A stretch of DNA of 64,000 nt from contig JAQFVV010006627.1 of the NCBI GenBank assembly GCA_028023455.1, forward strand, positions 248,001 to 312,000, written 5' to 3'. Under the pieces are notes generated by a model. It had not been told where the DNA came from. It saw nothing but the letters and a program-made list of their open reading frames with translations, and searched no databases. The translations under genes were made by a program, and so were the position numbers. This document shows, one piece after another, positions 1-10,729 of this stretch. The number at the start of each line of letters is the position of its first letter. The first letter of the stretch is position 1. The stretch comes from Epiperipatus broadwayi. Taxonomy: Eukaryota; Onychophora; Udeonychophora; Euonychophora; Peripatidae.

Positions 1-1990
1 TAACTTCTGATCACATAAAATTAATTATTAACTGTATAATGCATAAAATCATTTTATCTTTTTTTTTAATATCCAAAATAATTTACAATTACAATGACTA
101 TTTTTTTGCTATAGGCAAAATTAGGATTTATAAGAATTTTATGCAAAATTAATTAAATATATTTTTGCTAATGTACACATTTAAAAATTAAATATTAATA
201 TATTTTGTTATTTGTATACAACCAAAATTTATTTTGTTTTCTACTAAATAAAATTTATATATTTTTTATTTTTGCTGATGCTGCATTTTTTGTATCTGCA
301 ATAAAAACAATGATTATAACTGAGCAAATAAATAATACTTTTAACTTGTGTTTAGAAACCATTAATCATGTATAAAGTTGATCATCAAACTGCATAATGA
401 TAAATTTTTTACCCTCTCCCAACACCCCACTCCCACATAATTTATAATTATGATGACTGTATTTTTTGCTATGATAAAATTAGCATTCATACGAATTTTA
501 GTTTTAAACTGATTGAAAGAATATATTTTAGCTAATGTGCACATTTAAAACTGATTATTACTGCATTTTGTTATTCTAGTGATCAAAATATGTTTTTGAT
601 TATGTATTTTACTGAATAAAATTTGCATTTTTTTGTTGCTTTTGTAGCTATTAATGGTAAAAATGTTCTTTACTTTGGATATGTTATAATTGAAAGGCTG
701 ATTGTCTGGAAAAAATACTGAATAAAAATAAAATAGATACATGAATCATTTTAATTCTATATTAAAACCATAATATAATATATAAAGAATAAACTTTGTA
801 CTATATTAGTCTTTTTTAAAAGACATAAATGGCATGTCTTTAATGAAGTATGTAACAAATCTTACAATATACTACCATTTAAAAAAAAGGATTGACGTTC
901 TTAAAAAGAGTTTCAAATTTTTTTTTAAAGATTATTATAACAAATAATCAATTGCAAATCAAAATAGTGAGTATATATTAATTATGACTGCTATGGTGAA
1001 TTGACATAAAGCTCTATCATATTTGTGGGAAAAGAGTATACACATTTTAAAAAGTTCTCTTCAAAATATAAACAAAACCTTAAATGAAGGATAACATTAA
1101 ATATAAATTAACATCAAATAACAAAACTGGTGCTAACTTTATAATTTATTTATTAGTTATTTCAAATAAATATTAAATTACATAAAGCTTATAATGAATC
1201 CACCAATCTTAATAATATATTGAATAAAATGATGTTTCATTTTCTTTTTATAACTGTTTGATATTTATTTATAAAATTAAGCAAACCACAAGTTAGTTTC
1301 CATAAATGAAAACAAATAATAAAATATATTGTAAAAATTCAAAATATATTAAAAAGATCAGAAGCCTCTTTGCAAAAACTTTTATGAGAAAAACAATAAT
1401 TGTGTATATAATTAATATTAATTAAAAAAAAAACAACAAAAAAAAGTAAAGTAATTTATTTGAAAAAAAAAGTGAATTGTAAAAAATGATAAGAATGAAA
1501 AATATAAACAAAAAAATTTGTTTCATACAAAAATAATAATTGTATACCCTTATAACGTTGTTTACCAAAAAAAAAAAAAAAGATTCTACATAAGACATCT
1601 CAATGGATAATGAAAAAAAATCAATCAATAAAAAATAAAATGTATAAATATTTATTATTGAATTTGTAGCAAAAAGTCTATTAAATAACACATAAAAATA
1701 ATTTATTTTATAAAAAAATAAAATATATGTATTTATTATTGAATTTATTAATGGCGAAAAGCATGTCGTTTTTTAAATATTTATTTAAAGAAATATAAAA
1801 TTAATCACAAAATTAAAACATAAAATCAATTTGTTTTATCTCACTATGAGAAAATAGAATTAAGGAAAAATATACAACTAATAAATAATCAAAAGAAAAT
1901 ATACAGAAATAATTATGAACATACATGTAATTATTGATGTAATTTATTGATTGAGTGATGACAATATATAATAATGATTATAATATTTAC
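1..1990. other. AT-rich stretch without recognisable gene
   Basis: I see only A/T-rich sequence with poly-A/T runs and simple TA-rich tracts. The short reading frames here are low-complexity (Phe/Ile/Asn/Lys) and match no family I recognise. No TIRs, LTRs or tRNA-like boxes were found. Confidence 0.6.
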
Positions 1991-1992
1991 AA

Positions 1993-2236
1993 CTAAATTT
2001 TAATTACAATTGATCTATTACACTTTTTCTCCAGAAACTTGACATTGTGTGCTCCAGGTAATTTCTCAAGATTTGAAAGTAATAACTGTGAATAGCCATT
2101 CATTATGGGAGAAAGATTTTCATCAGTTAGTCTTGACTTGTGAACTGTTTTATTAAATTTTATGCATGAAATCAATTATTTGCATAAGTATCTATTTCCA
2201 AAGTAGCATAGAATTTGTGCAGCAAACTTTATAATT
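1993..2236 (-). pseudogene. hAT-type transposase C-terminal (dimerisation domain) remnant
   Basis: Read on the minus strand, one frame with a single stop gives a stretch resembling the C-terminal dimerisation region of hAT-derived transposases (ZBED/GTF2IRD2-like). It runs from an 'FAAQILCYFGNRYLC' segment, equivalent to the usual 'FGSTYxCEQ' motif, through 'FNKTVHKSRLTDENL', equivalent to the usual 'NK.K.RSRLTDE.L'. In intact proteins this region mediates dimerisation. The Cys-Glu-Gln triplet is damaged: Cys-Lys followed by a stop. No catalytic part, zinc finger or TIRs were found next to it, so this is an isolated fragment. The family is inferred from motif order; the exact subfamily is open. 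Confidence 0.62.
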
Positions 2237-3072
2237 CTGAATATTTTTGTCCTAAATAAGAATATATTTTTAGAATTATTTCTCTATATTTCTCTTTTAA
2301 ATTGAGAGACTCTTCAAATCAATGAATTCCCTTTCGTAAAAAAAAAAAAAAAATAGGAATATGTTCATTTAAAAAAAAAAAAAATCCATGAAAAAATAAA
2401 AACATTTTTATTCCACTTTGAAATTTTTGATGTGTTTATTAAATTCATTTTTAATGTTTTTAATTTTATCACAATTTGTGAAAAAGATATAATTTTGATT
2501 TTGTGTTTTAAACAAATTAAATGTGGAAATATGTTAGGATATCAGTTTTCAGAAGATTCATTAAGTGCTTATTTCTTAACTGTATTTGCTTTTGTATCAT
2601 ACATATCCTTTATTGTTAAGACACTACAGGTGATTAATATAACAAAAATATTAAATCTTACATTTATATTAAATCCTTCAAAATTAACATATTTTAATCT
2701 TTGCTTTAAAAAACTATTATTTTTGCACTTGTGGCAAGATACCCAATAAACTTCTGTGTAATAAGAAAATCCTTCAAATTCAATTCTAAATCATTAAGAA
2801 AAGTTGGAAATTGGTGGTGATTAAATCTCTGGATGAAATAAAATGTACAGTTTTAATCACAGTTTCAAGTATCTTGTTCATTTTTAATAGTTAATGACTT
2901 CAATTCTGTTTCATCTGGATAAATATTCTTCAATTTTGCCACCAATCATGGTATAAGACCTTTACCTTTACATATCATTGCTTTGATACTGAAAGTTATC
3001 ACAATAATAAGGCTATCCCAATGAAAGTTTGAATTTATCAAAAGTGCTCCATATTACAACAAGAATACTTTT
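2237..3072. other. Unassigned AT-rich flank
   Basis: I see no gene or repeat structure here apart from poly-A runs near 2,340-2,385. It is the left flank of the gypsy element that starts at 3,078. Confidence 0.5.
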
Positions 3073-3077
3073 ACTTG

Positions 3078-3316
3078 TGTAATGTCACCTGTTGTTATTA
3101 TAGTGTAATGTCACTTGCCATTATTATTTATAAGTTAAACAATCAAGAATGTGAAATGTAGAACATTTGGTCTAATATAGAAGAGTTTTAGTTAGAAAAC
3201 TTTCTTAGAGTATAACTTATAGCTATGCATTATTTTCTGCATTAAAGTTGTTAATAAACCTATTTTTTGTTACCAAATCTGTTGGAGAATTTAATTAAGT
3301 TGATGCATACACGTCA
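3078..3316 (+). repeat. 5' LTR of gypsy copy A
   Basis: The left LTR has an AATAAA polyadenylation-type signal in its 3' third. Its first 55 bp contain an internal short duplication: TGTAATGTCACCTG is followed 34 bp later by TGTAATGTCACTTG. No clear TATA box is visible. Confidence 0.92.
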
Positions 3317-3318
3317 AA

Positions 3319-3336
3319 TTGGCGCAGTTGAACAGG
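3319..3336 (+). other. Primer-binding site of gypsy copy A
   Basis: Two bases after the 5' LTR comes TTGGCGCAGTTGAAC, in the position and with the TGGCGCAGT core typical of tRNA-primed minus-strand start sites in Ty3/gypsy elements. The tRNA species was not checked. Confidence 0.7.
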
Positions 3337-3365
3337 ATCTCCGAAAAAGTTTTTGGAACGAAAAA

Positions 3366-4035
3366 ATGGCTACCATGATACAATTAAGAATAGGAGAATT
3401 CGATGTTGAAAATCCCAGTAATTGGGCATTATATGTAAAACTGATTGAAAAACACTTTTTGATAGTGTTAAGCAAAATGACATTAAAATTGCCACACTTC
3501 TATGTTTCGCAGGAATCAAGGTTTTAGAAATAGCTAACCGGTTATGTGAACCTGTTGAACCAGAAACTTTACAATTCGATGATGTGGTTGAAAGATTAAC
3601 TTCAGAGTCCTGCCCACTACTGTCGAAGCACATCGCTAGACTACACTTCTGTTTACAACATCAGGCAAAAAATGAAACCTTCAATGAATATGATTCAGCC
3701 CTGCATGAATTAGCTAAAAATTGTGTTTATGGTGAATATTTAGAAGAGGCACTCCTTGAACAGTTGCTACTCGAATTATACTACATAAAATTTCGTGAAC
3801 AATTACTTGCGGAGTCGAATATTACATATAAAGAAGCCATTAAAAAGGGAATGGCTCACGAAGTCGTAATAGAGCAGGCAAAAGATTTTATGAATAATGC
3901 ATCACCTCATATCCTTTACTGTCCAATTCAGAAAAATGCTGAACAAGATGAGGATTGTAGCTATAACTGTGTATGTTTCCGCTGCAAAAAAAACCGGTCA
4001 TGATGTACGCAATTGTAAACAACTGAATGAAACAT
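3366..4035 (+). pseudogene. Gypsy gag (capsid plus zinc knuckle), frameshifted
   Basis: The reading begins at ATG 3,366 with the gag-start pattern 'IGEFDVENPSNWALYVKLIEK', which in this family precedes the capsid helices. A frameshift near 3,455 moves the frame; it continues through a capsid-like helical region (to ~3,930) and ends in a CCHC zinc knuckle, 'CFRCKK.GHDVRNC', at about 3,975-4,020. A second frameshift in an A-run splits the knuckle. The product would be the structural Gag that packages element RNA. The upstream frame open from 3,267 overlaps the LTR end and is not a better start. Two frameshifts make it non-functional as written. Confidence 0.8.
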
Positions 4036-4091
4036 GAGGAACCCTAGTGAGAGATTCTGGAAAAAACAACTCAAAAGATCAATACGAGATC

Positions 4092-4583
4092 AAAACACTG
4101 AAAAATTCAGAATCAGATTTTAATCAAACTGTGTGCATCGAAGGAAAACATTGTGAAATGAAAATTCATAGCGGCTCCGATGTTTCTCTCATGACTCTAA
4201 AGGATTGGAAATCTATTTTTAAAAATAAGTCTAAAAAAAAAAAGTGAACACCAAAGTTCACGCAACAGACGTTAATGGAAATAAAGTCGAAATTATCGGA
4301 AAGGTTATGGTCAATGTCAGGTTGAACTCAAACAAAGGAGTTCTACCATTATATATATTACACAAAAAGATAAAACCCTTAATGGGCAGAAACTGGTTCC
4401 ATTCTTTGGGAATTAGGATTAATATTATTAAGAAAATAAATATCGGAAACAAAATGCAGATTAAATTCCCATCATTTGTCACTAAAAATTTAGGACAAAT
4501 GAAAACAAAGCCAGTACAATTAGAGTTAAAAAAAAACACAATACCAGTAATTTGCAAGACTAGGAAAATACCATTTGCACAAC
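4092..4583 (+). pseudogene. Gypsy protease with first residues of RT, damaged
   Basis: A retropepsin-like segment. The active-site triplet normally reads Asp-Ser/Thr-Gly; here it is His-Ser-Gly ('KIHSGSDVSLM', ~4,160-4,195), so the catalytic Asp is missing. A frameshift lies near the A-run at 4,234-4,243. Further on, 'LMGRNWF' (~4,378-4,398) is the usual conserved motif at the end of protease, and 'RKIPFA' (~4,562-4,580) matches the linker just before RT. RT itself is then missing and the sequence joins integrase C-terminal sequence. The enzyme would have processed the Gag-Pol precursor. Confidence 0.78.
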
Positions 4584-5063
4584 ATTCTATTCCAACTGCT
4601 GCTAGCGGAAAGACTCCTGCCGAACATTTTCTGAAAAAGAAAGTTATGGCGCAACTTAACTTTACTCCTGCCAGAACCGACAAGAGAAACTGTTGATCGA
4701 AAGTCAGAGAAGTTTCTTGTGGGTGAGAAGGTGTGGATTAGAGATTGCCTATGACAAATTTGGATAAAGGGCGAAGTAATTGGCATAACTTCCAAGAATA
4801 TAGCTACAGTACAAATGGAAGATGTTAGATACAAGAGACATTTTAATCATATCCGCCATCGCATCAATCCAAACTGGCAATATACATATACAGCTCAAAT
4901 CAATGGGAATAAACCCTATGAAAAGAGACCTGATAACTCAGAGCCAAGTCCAGACTACCAGATATCAAAATCTTGGGAAAAGATTTCAGTAGATAATACA
5001 GAATATAAACACCCAAAGCGAGATAGGAAGCCACCCGTTTATCTAAGTGACTATGTAAGATAG
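4584..5063 (+). pseudogene. Gypsy integrase C-terminal end (GPY/F-type module)
   Basis: From ~4,585 the frame shows 'SGKTPAEHFLKKK', the motif that in gypsy integrases follows the DDE core. After a frameshift comes 'KFLVGEKVWIRD' and, past a stop, 'IKGEVIGITSKNIATVQ' and 'RHFNHIRHR', the GPY/F-like DNA-contact module. The tail ends in 'RDRKPPVYLSDYVR' and stops at 5,063, as usual for this group. The DDE catalytic domain is absent. The junction with the pre-RT linker at ~4,580-4,586 marks a large internal deletion. Confidence 0.8.
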
Positions 5064-5079
5064 CCATTTTCCCTGCTAT

Positions 5080-5090
5080 GGGTGGAGGAG
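5080..5090 (+). other. Polypurine tract of gypsy copy A
   Basis: GGGTGGAGGAG lies immediately before the 3' LTR, in the position of the plus-strand primer in LTR retrotransposons. It has one T interruption. Confidence 0.75.
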
Positions 5091-5327
5091 TGTAATGTCA
5101 CCTGCCATTATTATAATGTAATGTCACTTGCCATTATTATTTATAAGTTAAACAATCAAGAACATGAAGCATAGAACATTTGGTCTAATCTATAAGTTTT
5201 AGTTGGAAAACTTTCTTAGAGTATAACTTATAGCTATGCATTATTTTCTATGTCAAAGTTGTTAATAAACCTATGTTTTGTTACCAAATCTGTTGGAGAA
5301 TTTAATTAAGTTGACGCATACACGTCA
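5091..5327 (+). repeat. 3' LTR of gypsy copy A
   Basis: Partner of the LTR at 3,078-3,316, with the same termini and the same internal TGTAATGTCAC duplication. It is followed by the second ACTTG target duplication. Confidence 0.92.
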
Positions 5328-5332
5328 ACTTG

Positions 5333-7110
5333 TGATCCTTTATAAATGGAAATCATTTCCAAAACTTTTCAATTACTTTTATGTTTCTATCAAAATCAAG
5401 AAACACACAGCAATATGTCCAAATTCTTATACATGTGTACTTTCACTAATTGCAAATGAAAATAGAGGATTGCTTCTTGTAGTTGACCAATCAAATTGAC
5501 TGCCATCTTACTTATTTTATGTGACATTGTATTTATAAAAGTACACTGAAACAATTGCTCCTTTTGGGACAGATGAATTCAGTAGCTTTTAAGATAAATA
5601 GTTTCGAGTGTTTTTATTACTTTTATAGTAAATAGTTAATTTTATAACAAGCGCTTCTTTTCAATTCATTGTTTTCCATAAATTTTGTAAAAACTGTTGG
5701 TGATTTTGAAATAAGTTCCTCAAAGTTTTGAATTTTTCTTTTCTTAAAAGCGTGGCCCTTGTGACTTATATCACACAGATAGATATACGATACACACAAT
5801 TTTATTTTTGATCTTTCTCATTTTGATTGAAAATTTCTCCCTGATCTATTTTTCCTTGTTCACTTTCGAAGTGACATTTTTCAGATAAAAATAATATTGA
5901 ATATAAATAATTGTTTAATAATAAACTTTTCATTATTTATACTTTTTCCAAAGTATTTTTTATATTAATTTAAACAATAAAAACACACACACAAAAATTA
6001 GTCATAATCAGTATATTGGTCCTGAACAGGTAAACACATTGTAATACACTCCTTTATGTTAGTAAATAGTAGGAATCTCAAAATATCCCCTAAAATCGAG
6101 CCAAAATGTTTATTTTCTGGGTAACAATATTTTTAGTATATATAAAGTAAATCCTTCACATAAATTTTTATACTGTAAATTGTTGCAGGCCACAAAAATT
6201 ATATTACAGACTGACCCTAATATAAATTACAAAATAACATACACAAACTGACCCTGTAATATTCTTAACGTTGCAGTATGCTTGATAAGAAAGTATTCAA
6301 TTGTACGTGTATGTATGGTTTTGGAGATTAGAACTGTGTATAATGGTTAAAATTATACTATCACCCAGTACATTTTCTGGCCTTTTCTAATTGCCTTAAA
6401 GTGTTTATTTCACATGTGCACACAAAAAAATGAGTAAGAGTTCCATGAAATTACAAAAGATTATCAGAAAAACAAAATAATAGTCTCAAAGAGAACTATT
6501 AACTGGGAACATTATTTAAACTGTTAGAATGCTAACAAGTTGCAATTTGAAACACTTTCGAATAAATATTCATAAATATTCATGGTTTTTGACAGACTGT
6601 TTTTTGCAGTATGTACATATGTATTTGGTTAGTATTACGCATAACATATAATTTAATTTGATTACCTCAAATTTACAGCTCTTTCGTCTTAAACTAAGTA
6701 AAACATTTTTTTTTTTCAATTAATAAATAAATTTAATTATTATTTCAATTTTTATTAAATATTTTGATCACTAGTTAAAATTTATATATTAAAAATAATT
6801 ATTTATTTTAATAATAGTACAAAATAAATACAACTGAGATTGCTGAAAGCTATATAAGGCATAAAGTTCAAATATATCATTAAAATTAATTTAAATAATT
6901 ACTATTTTTTATATAAAGACGTTTATTTACAATTTTTCTTTCTTTTTTTTTTTTTTTAAAATGTAATCTGCAATTTAAAATTTTTAATAAAAGATAAATT
7001 TATTCATATTTTTATTAGACTGACAAGGACATAAAACTAATGGCATTATATATATATAATAAATCAGTGGCATTGTAATTAATATAACAAACTGAAGGAA
7101 AATCAATTCT
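5333..7110. other. Unassigned AT-rich stretch
   Basis: I find no coding or repeat signature I can name. There are T-runs at ~6,706-6,716 and ~6,940-6,960 and a short (TA)n at ~7,047. Confidence 0.5.
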
Positions 7111-7119
7111 TTAAAGTGT

Positions 7120-7745
7120 TAATATGAATTATATAATATTTTATAGATCTAAAGCCTTTTTTCCAACACCAGATTTTTTACAAATCCAACATCCATATTT
7201 CCTATCCAAGATCTTCCCATTTGCTGGTATTCCTCAATCATTCCTTTCAGCAACAATGTACACTGCTTTGAAAATGTCATCAAGTGATAAGCCACACTAT
7301 GTTTTCTTTGAGCAATGATCTTCAAAATACTTCTATTTTCGCAAAATCAGATTAGATACTTCATTTTGACTCTGTTCCATCTTACCTTCATTCTATAATA
7401 CAATACATCTCAAAGGCTCATAATTTGTTTCTTCAATGTTTAAGATCTTTGATCTATATAAAGCTAAACTCCAGATCTAGTTCTTACATGAAGTGATATA
7501 TTTTCATATGTTAATAATCCTCATTTCTTGTCACAAGCTTCTTTGGCTCCCACAGTTTTAATCTTTTATATCTCTCCTATCAGATCTGCTACAAATTTAG
7601 GAACTTTCTCTTATCCACCATCTGATTTACTTATCCAAAACATTTTATTACCATTGACTTTTCTCTATTAATTTTTATATTGCACCTTTCAATAAACCAC
7701 CAAGTTCATTTAACATTACTGTAGACCAGATTCATTTTCTGTCAT
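7120..7745 (-). pseudogene. RTE-like LINE, 3'-terminal ORF fragment
   Basis: On the minus strand this decodes, with several frameshifts, to the last part of an RTE-type LINE protein. The clearest piece, at ~7,380-7,430, contains 'AFEMYC', equivalent to the conserved 'EAFEMWCYRR' segment after the RT thumb. Sequence upstream in element direction (~7,600-7,740) has an 'INREKSMV' segment like the 'INxEKTKVM' motif that follows the RT palm. The fragment lacks endonuclease and RT catalytic motifs. It has the same orientation as the RT fragment at 10.7-11.9 kb and may be part of the same insertion, split by later insertions. Confidence 0.5.
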
Positions 7746-8536
7746 TAAAATTTTATTATTGAGAAAGCATATATTATTTAAAACAGTAAGATCTGCTTTG
7801 CAGATCTTCGTTTCACCTTTTCTCACCTATTTCCTACCCTCATACCTTAGTTTGAATCCCAATGTATCGTAATGTGTCTGCAATGCACTTATATGCCGAA
7901 AATCCCACCCAATTTTAAACCACGAGTACAACGCTGGTGTTATATATAAGTATAACTCATTCCCATATCAATAAAATATTATGAATTATGTGTATGTTCA
8001 CATAATTTAGATTTATTTAAAAGTAGGTTATATAAGTCGTAATTGTGCACACACTGTGATATGTATTTAAAACTTATGCTAAAATTATAAATTGTCAGTT
8101 AAAATTATTTTGTTTGAATCTATTTACAAAAATATATTACAGTCGTAATATATTTTTGATTTAAAATAAAATTCATATTCGTTTAGTAAATAGATTCAAA
8201 TATTGCAATTTAAAAGTAAAATAATTTTCTTTTGAATTTAAAATCACACCATATGATTTCTGTTAAAATAAATGAGGGCTGGTAGGAACAATAGTTTTAA
8301 TTATTATCTAAAAATACAGCAGATGTCCACTTAAGGTTTTCTTTCAATCAGTAAAAGTTATTTTAATTACGACAAGTTTGTAATTCGAATGTCGACAAGG
8401 AAATTAACAATAGAAATTAATTAAAATTTTGTTGAATTCCTTTAGACATTCGGATAGGATTAATTACAGCTGATAAGTAAGCAAAGTCCGATATATTTTT
8501 GTAACGCTCCAGGGCAGTTGTATTGTTCAATTCCAC

Positions 8537-8760
8537 TATAAAAAGGAGGGTTTTCTTTTGTTCTCCATTCTAGTGATTTGCTAATGAAATGTTTCTAACC
8601 GAAATTATTCTAGTGATATTTCAGCAAATGTGTCTAGTGAAAATATTCTAGTAAAATATTCTTCGAGCAAGATTTCAAAATATATTTTCCAGAGATTTTA
8701 GCTACGTGCCTGCGAACTTAAATTTGAAGCCGAGTTTTCATCTTCAAATTAATTTACTGT
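8537..8760 (+). promoter_or_regulatory. TATA promoter-like patch with downstream splice-donor-like site
   Basis: TATAAAAAG at 8,537-8,545 is a strong TATA box in a locally GC-richer context. A pyrimidine-rich candidate start lies ~28 bp downstream ('TTCTCCATTC', 8,561-8,570). A donor-like CTGTGAGTAC follows at 8,757-8,766. The intervening 190 bp contain several 'TTCTAG' repeats and no convincing frame. This could be a solo LTR, the 5' end of a larger element, or a first exon. I found no second copy in the window. Confidence 0.35.
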
Positions 8761-9399
8761 GAGTACAGTCTCACCTATGAACCACCCAACCTTTAAATTT
8801 GCTAACCTTGACATGACGAAGTAGAGCCGGCAAGAAGGCTATTTTCCTCTCGGGAATGGCCAGCTGCTGCTCTAGACCATTGAAAGCTATCACATGAGGA
8901 ACCCTGAAATTGCTGCTGCTGCCAAAAATATGAACAATTCCAGATTTTGCTGCTGAATTGTATAAAACCTGCCGACCATCAATCTACCTGAAGATGCTTC
9001 TCCAGAGGTAACCCCAAATTAATCCAAGAGCTCTTGTGATTCCTAACTAACATGCTATAGCTATTTTAAATTGTTTTTTCTTTTATTCACTTGACTTTTT
9101 ATGTATTCCTTTAACATGTTCTAATATAATCAACAGTTTTGCTCTTTATCCTTGGGTTAATATTTTCTATTTATTAATCTTTTATTTTATTATGATAATG
9201 TGTCAGAATAGTCTGTGACCGAGTGAATTATTCCCTTTGTTGAAAGTAAGACGCCGATATTAAGGCATATTTTAAAGTTATAAATAATTCCCAATTTTAT
9301 TACCTCGCAAATCACTCGTTCGAGAGCTATTCTAATCTTCTTTAATATATATAATAATCAAATAGTTTAAAATCTATATTTTATTGATTTTAACCTAAT

Positions 9400-10190
9400 A
9401 TGAGAGTATGTGCGAGGTCAATGATTAAAATGTGCCACAAATGCATGATTGCGTAAATAAATCTATACTTTCTTTTCAAACCCACAAACATGCATTTTCC
9501 TATTTTAAAATATGGTAAACTACTTTAATTTAAAAGCTTGTCATTGGCGTTGAGAATGTGCGGACAACTTTTAAATGAATTTCTGGGAATTTGATTGGGC
9601 ATTTTCTTAATCCAAGTAAACCCATTTTGTATGTTTTATATACATTAGTCTAGTGTTGCTGGTAAATGAATTGTTTGTTGAGACCGCTTTGTTTTTCTTT
9701 CCAAGGATTTTAAACGGCCAAGTCCGTTCCCTTTTCATTACCTGCGGTTCCCAGGCAAAGTGTGTACTCAAATGTCACACCTGGGAATTAGATGCAGTTG
9801 TCACCCAGTCGCTAAGTTTCATCTGTTCGTGGCAACACATTCCTACGGGTCAGCGGCGAGATGCCCTCCGTAGTCATTTCAAATATTCACTATTGTTTTA
9901 TTTATATATTTATTTTTACAAAGCATCCGTGATTTAAATGTATCACAACCTCCATCCTTTAATAAACTCATTCCGACCTCCCAATGTAACTTTAATTATA
10001 ATTTTAAAATAAATGCCTTGATCACATTCCCATTTTATTGCTTAGTAAGCTTTTGTCCGTGCTATTCTCGAAATCAGTAAAAATTCTATAACATTTAATT
10101 TTCAAATATTTTATTAAACTTTTATAATTACTCAAAGCACCTCGCACATGTTCCCATCTCTTTTAAGCACATTATTGTAATATTATATTA
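9400..10190. repeat. Diverged inverted repeat around a GC-richer core
   Basis: Sequence at ~9,400-9,640 recurs inverted at ~9,990-10,190. Shared blocks include 'ATGTGCGAGGT' (9,406 and, inverted, 10,140), 'GCGGACAA'/'ACGGACAA', and 'GGGAATTTGATTGGGCATTT' against 'GGGAATGTGATCAAGGCATT'. A weaker third relative lies at ~9,205-9,300. The core (9,650-9,900) is richer in G+C; its 94-codon open frame matches nothing I recognise. Likely a degraded foldback or TIR element; class unknown. Confidence 0.45.
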
Positions 10191-10239
10191 GCTCGAGGGA
10201 TAGAATATATTTTCTTTAAAACCTTTTTGTAATTTAATG

Positions 10240-10729
10240 GAATGTAATGCCAACAATTATTTAGTAAGCGTCCCTGTCTCATATATGCAGACAATGGCAT
10301 TATATATATATATATTTCTATATAAATAAATCTTTGAAATCATTTAAAACTAATTTTGATCTTTTATTTTATTGATTCCTATCACTGTCTCGGTCTATAT
10401 ATCTATTTTATACATTTCTTTTGTACATCCATAGACATTAATTAGCAACCCAAAGTCTTTTTGTTTCTCCCTAACCACCAGGCACCAGTAAAAGGTTATA
10501 CTAGTAGTAGCATCAGATGCGTTGTCACATAGGTGGCGCTGTGAAATTTAGACTTTAGATTCGAACTTAGTATATCTAGAAGGCAACCCCTCCTAGAATG
10601 TTCAGTTTTGTGTTTGGGGTTTGAATTCTGCAGTGTGTTAGCGAGATAGACGATTCTGACCGTTACATATTAAATACTTTATAATTTACTTTCAAAATTC
10701 TCTTTATATTATCACTATATTCTCTCATG
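10240..10729. other. Unassigned stretch
   Basis: A short (TA)n lies at ~10,298. The 10,480-10,680 part is GC-richer and may be the 3' tail of the LINE fragment that follows on the minus strand, but no reading frame supports that. Confidence 0.35.

Larger units (their letters stand above)
3078..5327 (+). mobile_element. Internally deleted Ty3/gypsy LTR retrotransposon (copy A)
   Basis: A complete insertion of 2,250 bp. Two LTRs of 239 and 237 bp both start TGTAATGTCACC and end ACACGTCA, flanked by the same 5 bases, ACTTG (3,073-3,077 and 5,328-5,332), which is a target-site duplication. A primer-binding site follows the 5' LTR and a purine tract precedes the 3' LTR. Between them lie a gag, a protease, a few residues from the start of RT, and then directly the integrase C-terminus. 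The catalytic RT, RNase H and integrase core are absent. The LTRs differ at about 20 positions by eye (~8%), so the insertion is old. It could only have moved with enzymes supplied by another copy. There is no envelope-like frame. Confidence 0.93.

Noticed and set aside
1422-1691. 89-codon minus-strand frame rich in Phe
   Set aside because: Low-complexity translation of poly-A/T sequence; no family features.
3370-3633. 87-codon minus-strand frame
   Set aside because: Antisense shadow of the gypsy gag.
4258-4834. Long minus-strand open frames (141 and 102 codons) opposite the gypsy pol
   Set aside because: They are antisense shadows of the protease/integrase sequence, which has clear family motifs on the plus strand.
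3078-5327. Endogenous retrovirus reading of the gypsy element
   Set aside because: There is no envelope-like frame and the structure is that of a plain Ty3/gypsy LTR retrotransposon.
7124-7318. 64-codon plus-strand frame
   Set aside because: Lies opposite a LINE C-terminal fragment readable on the minus strand.
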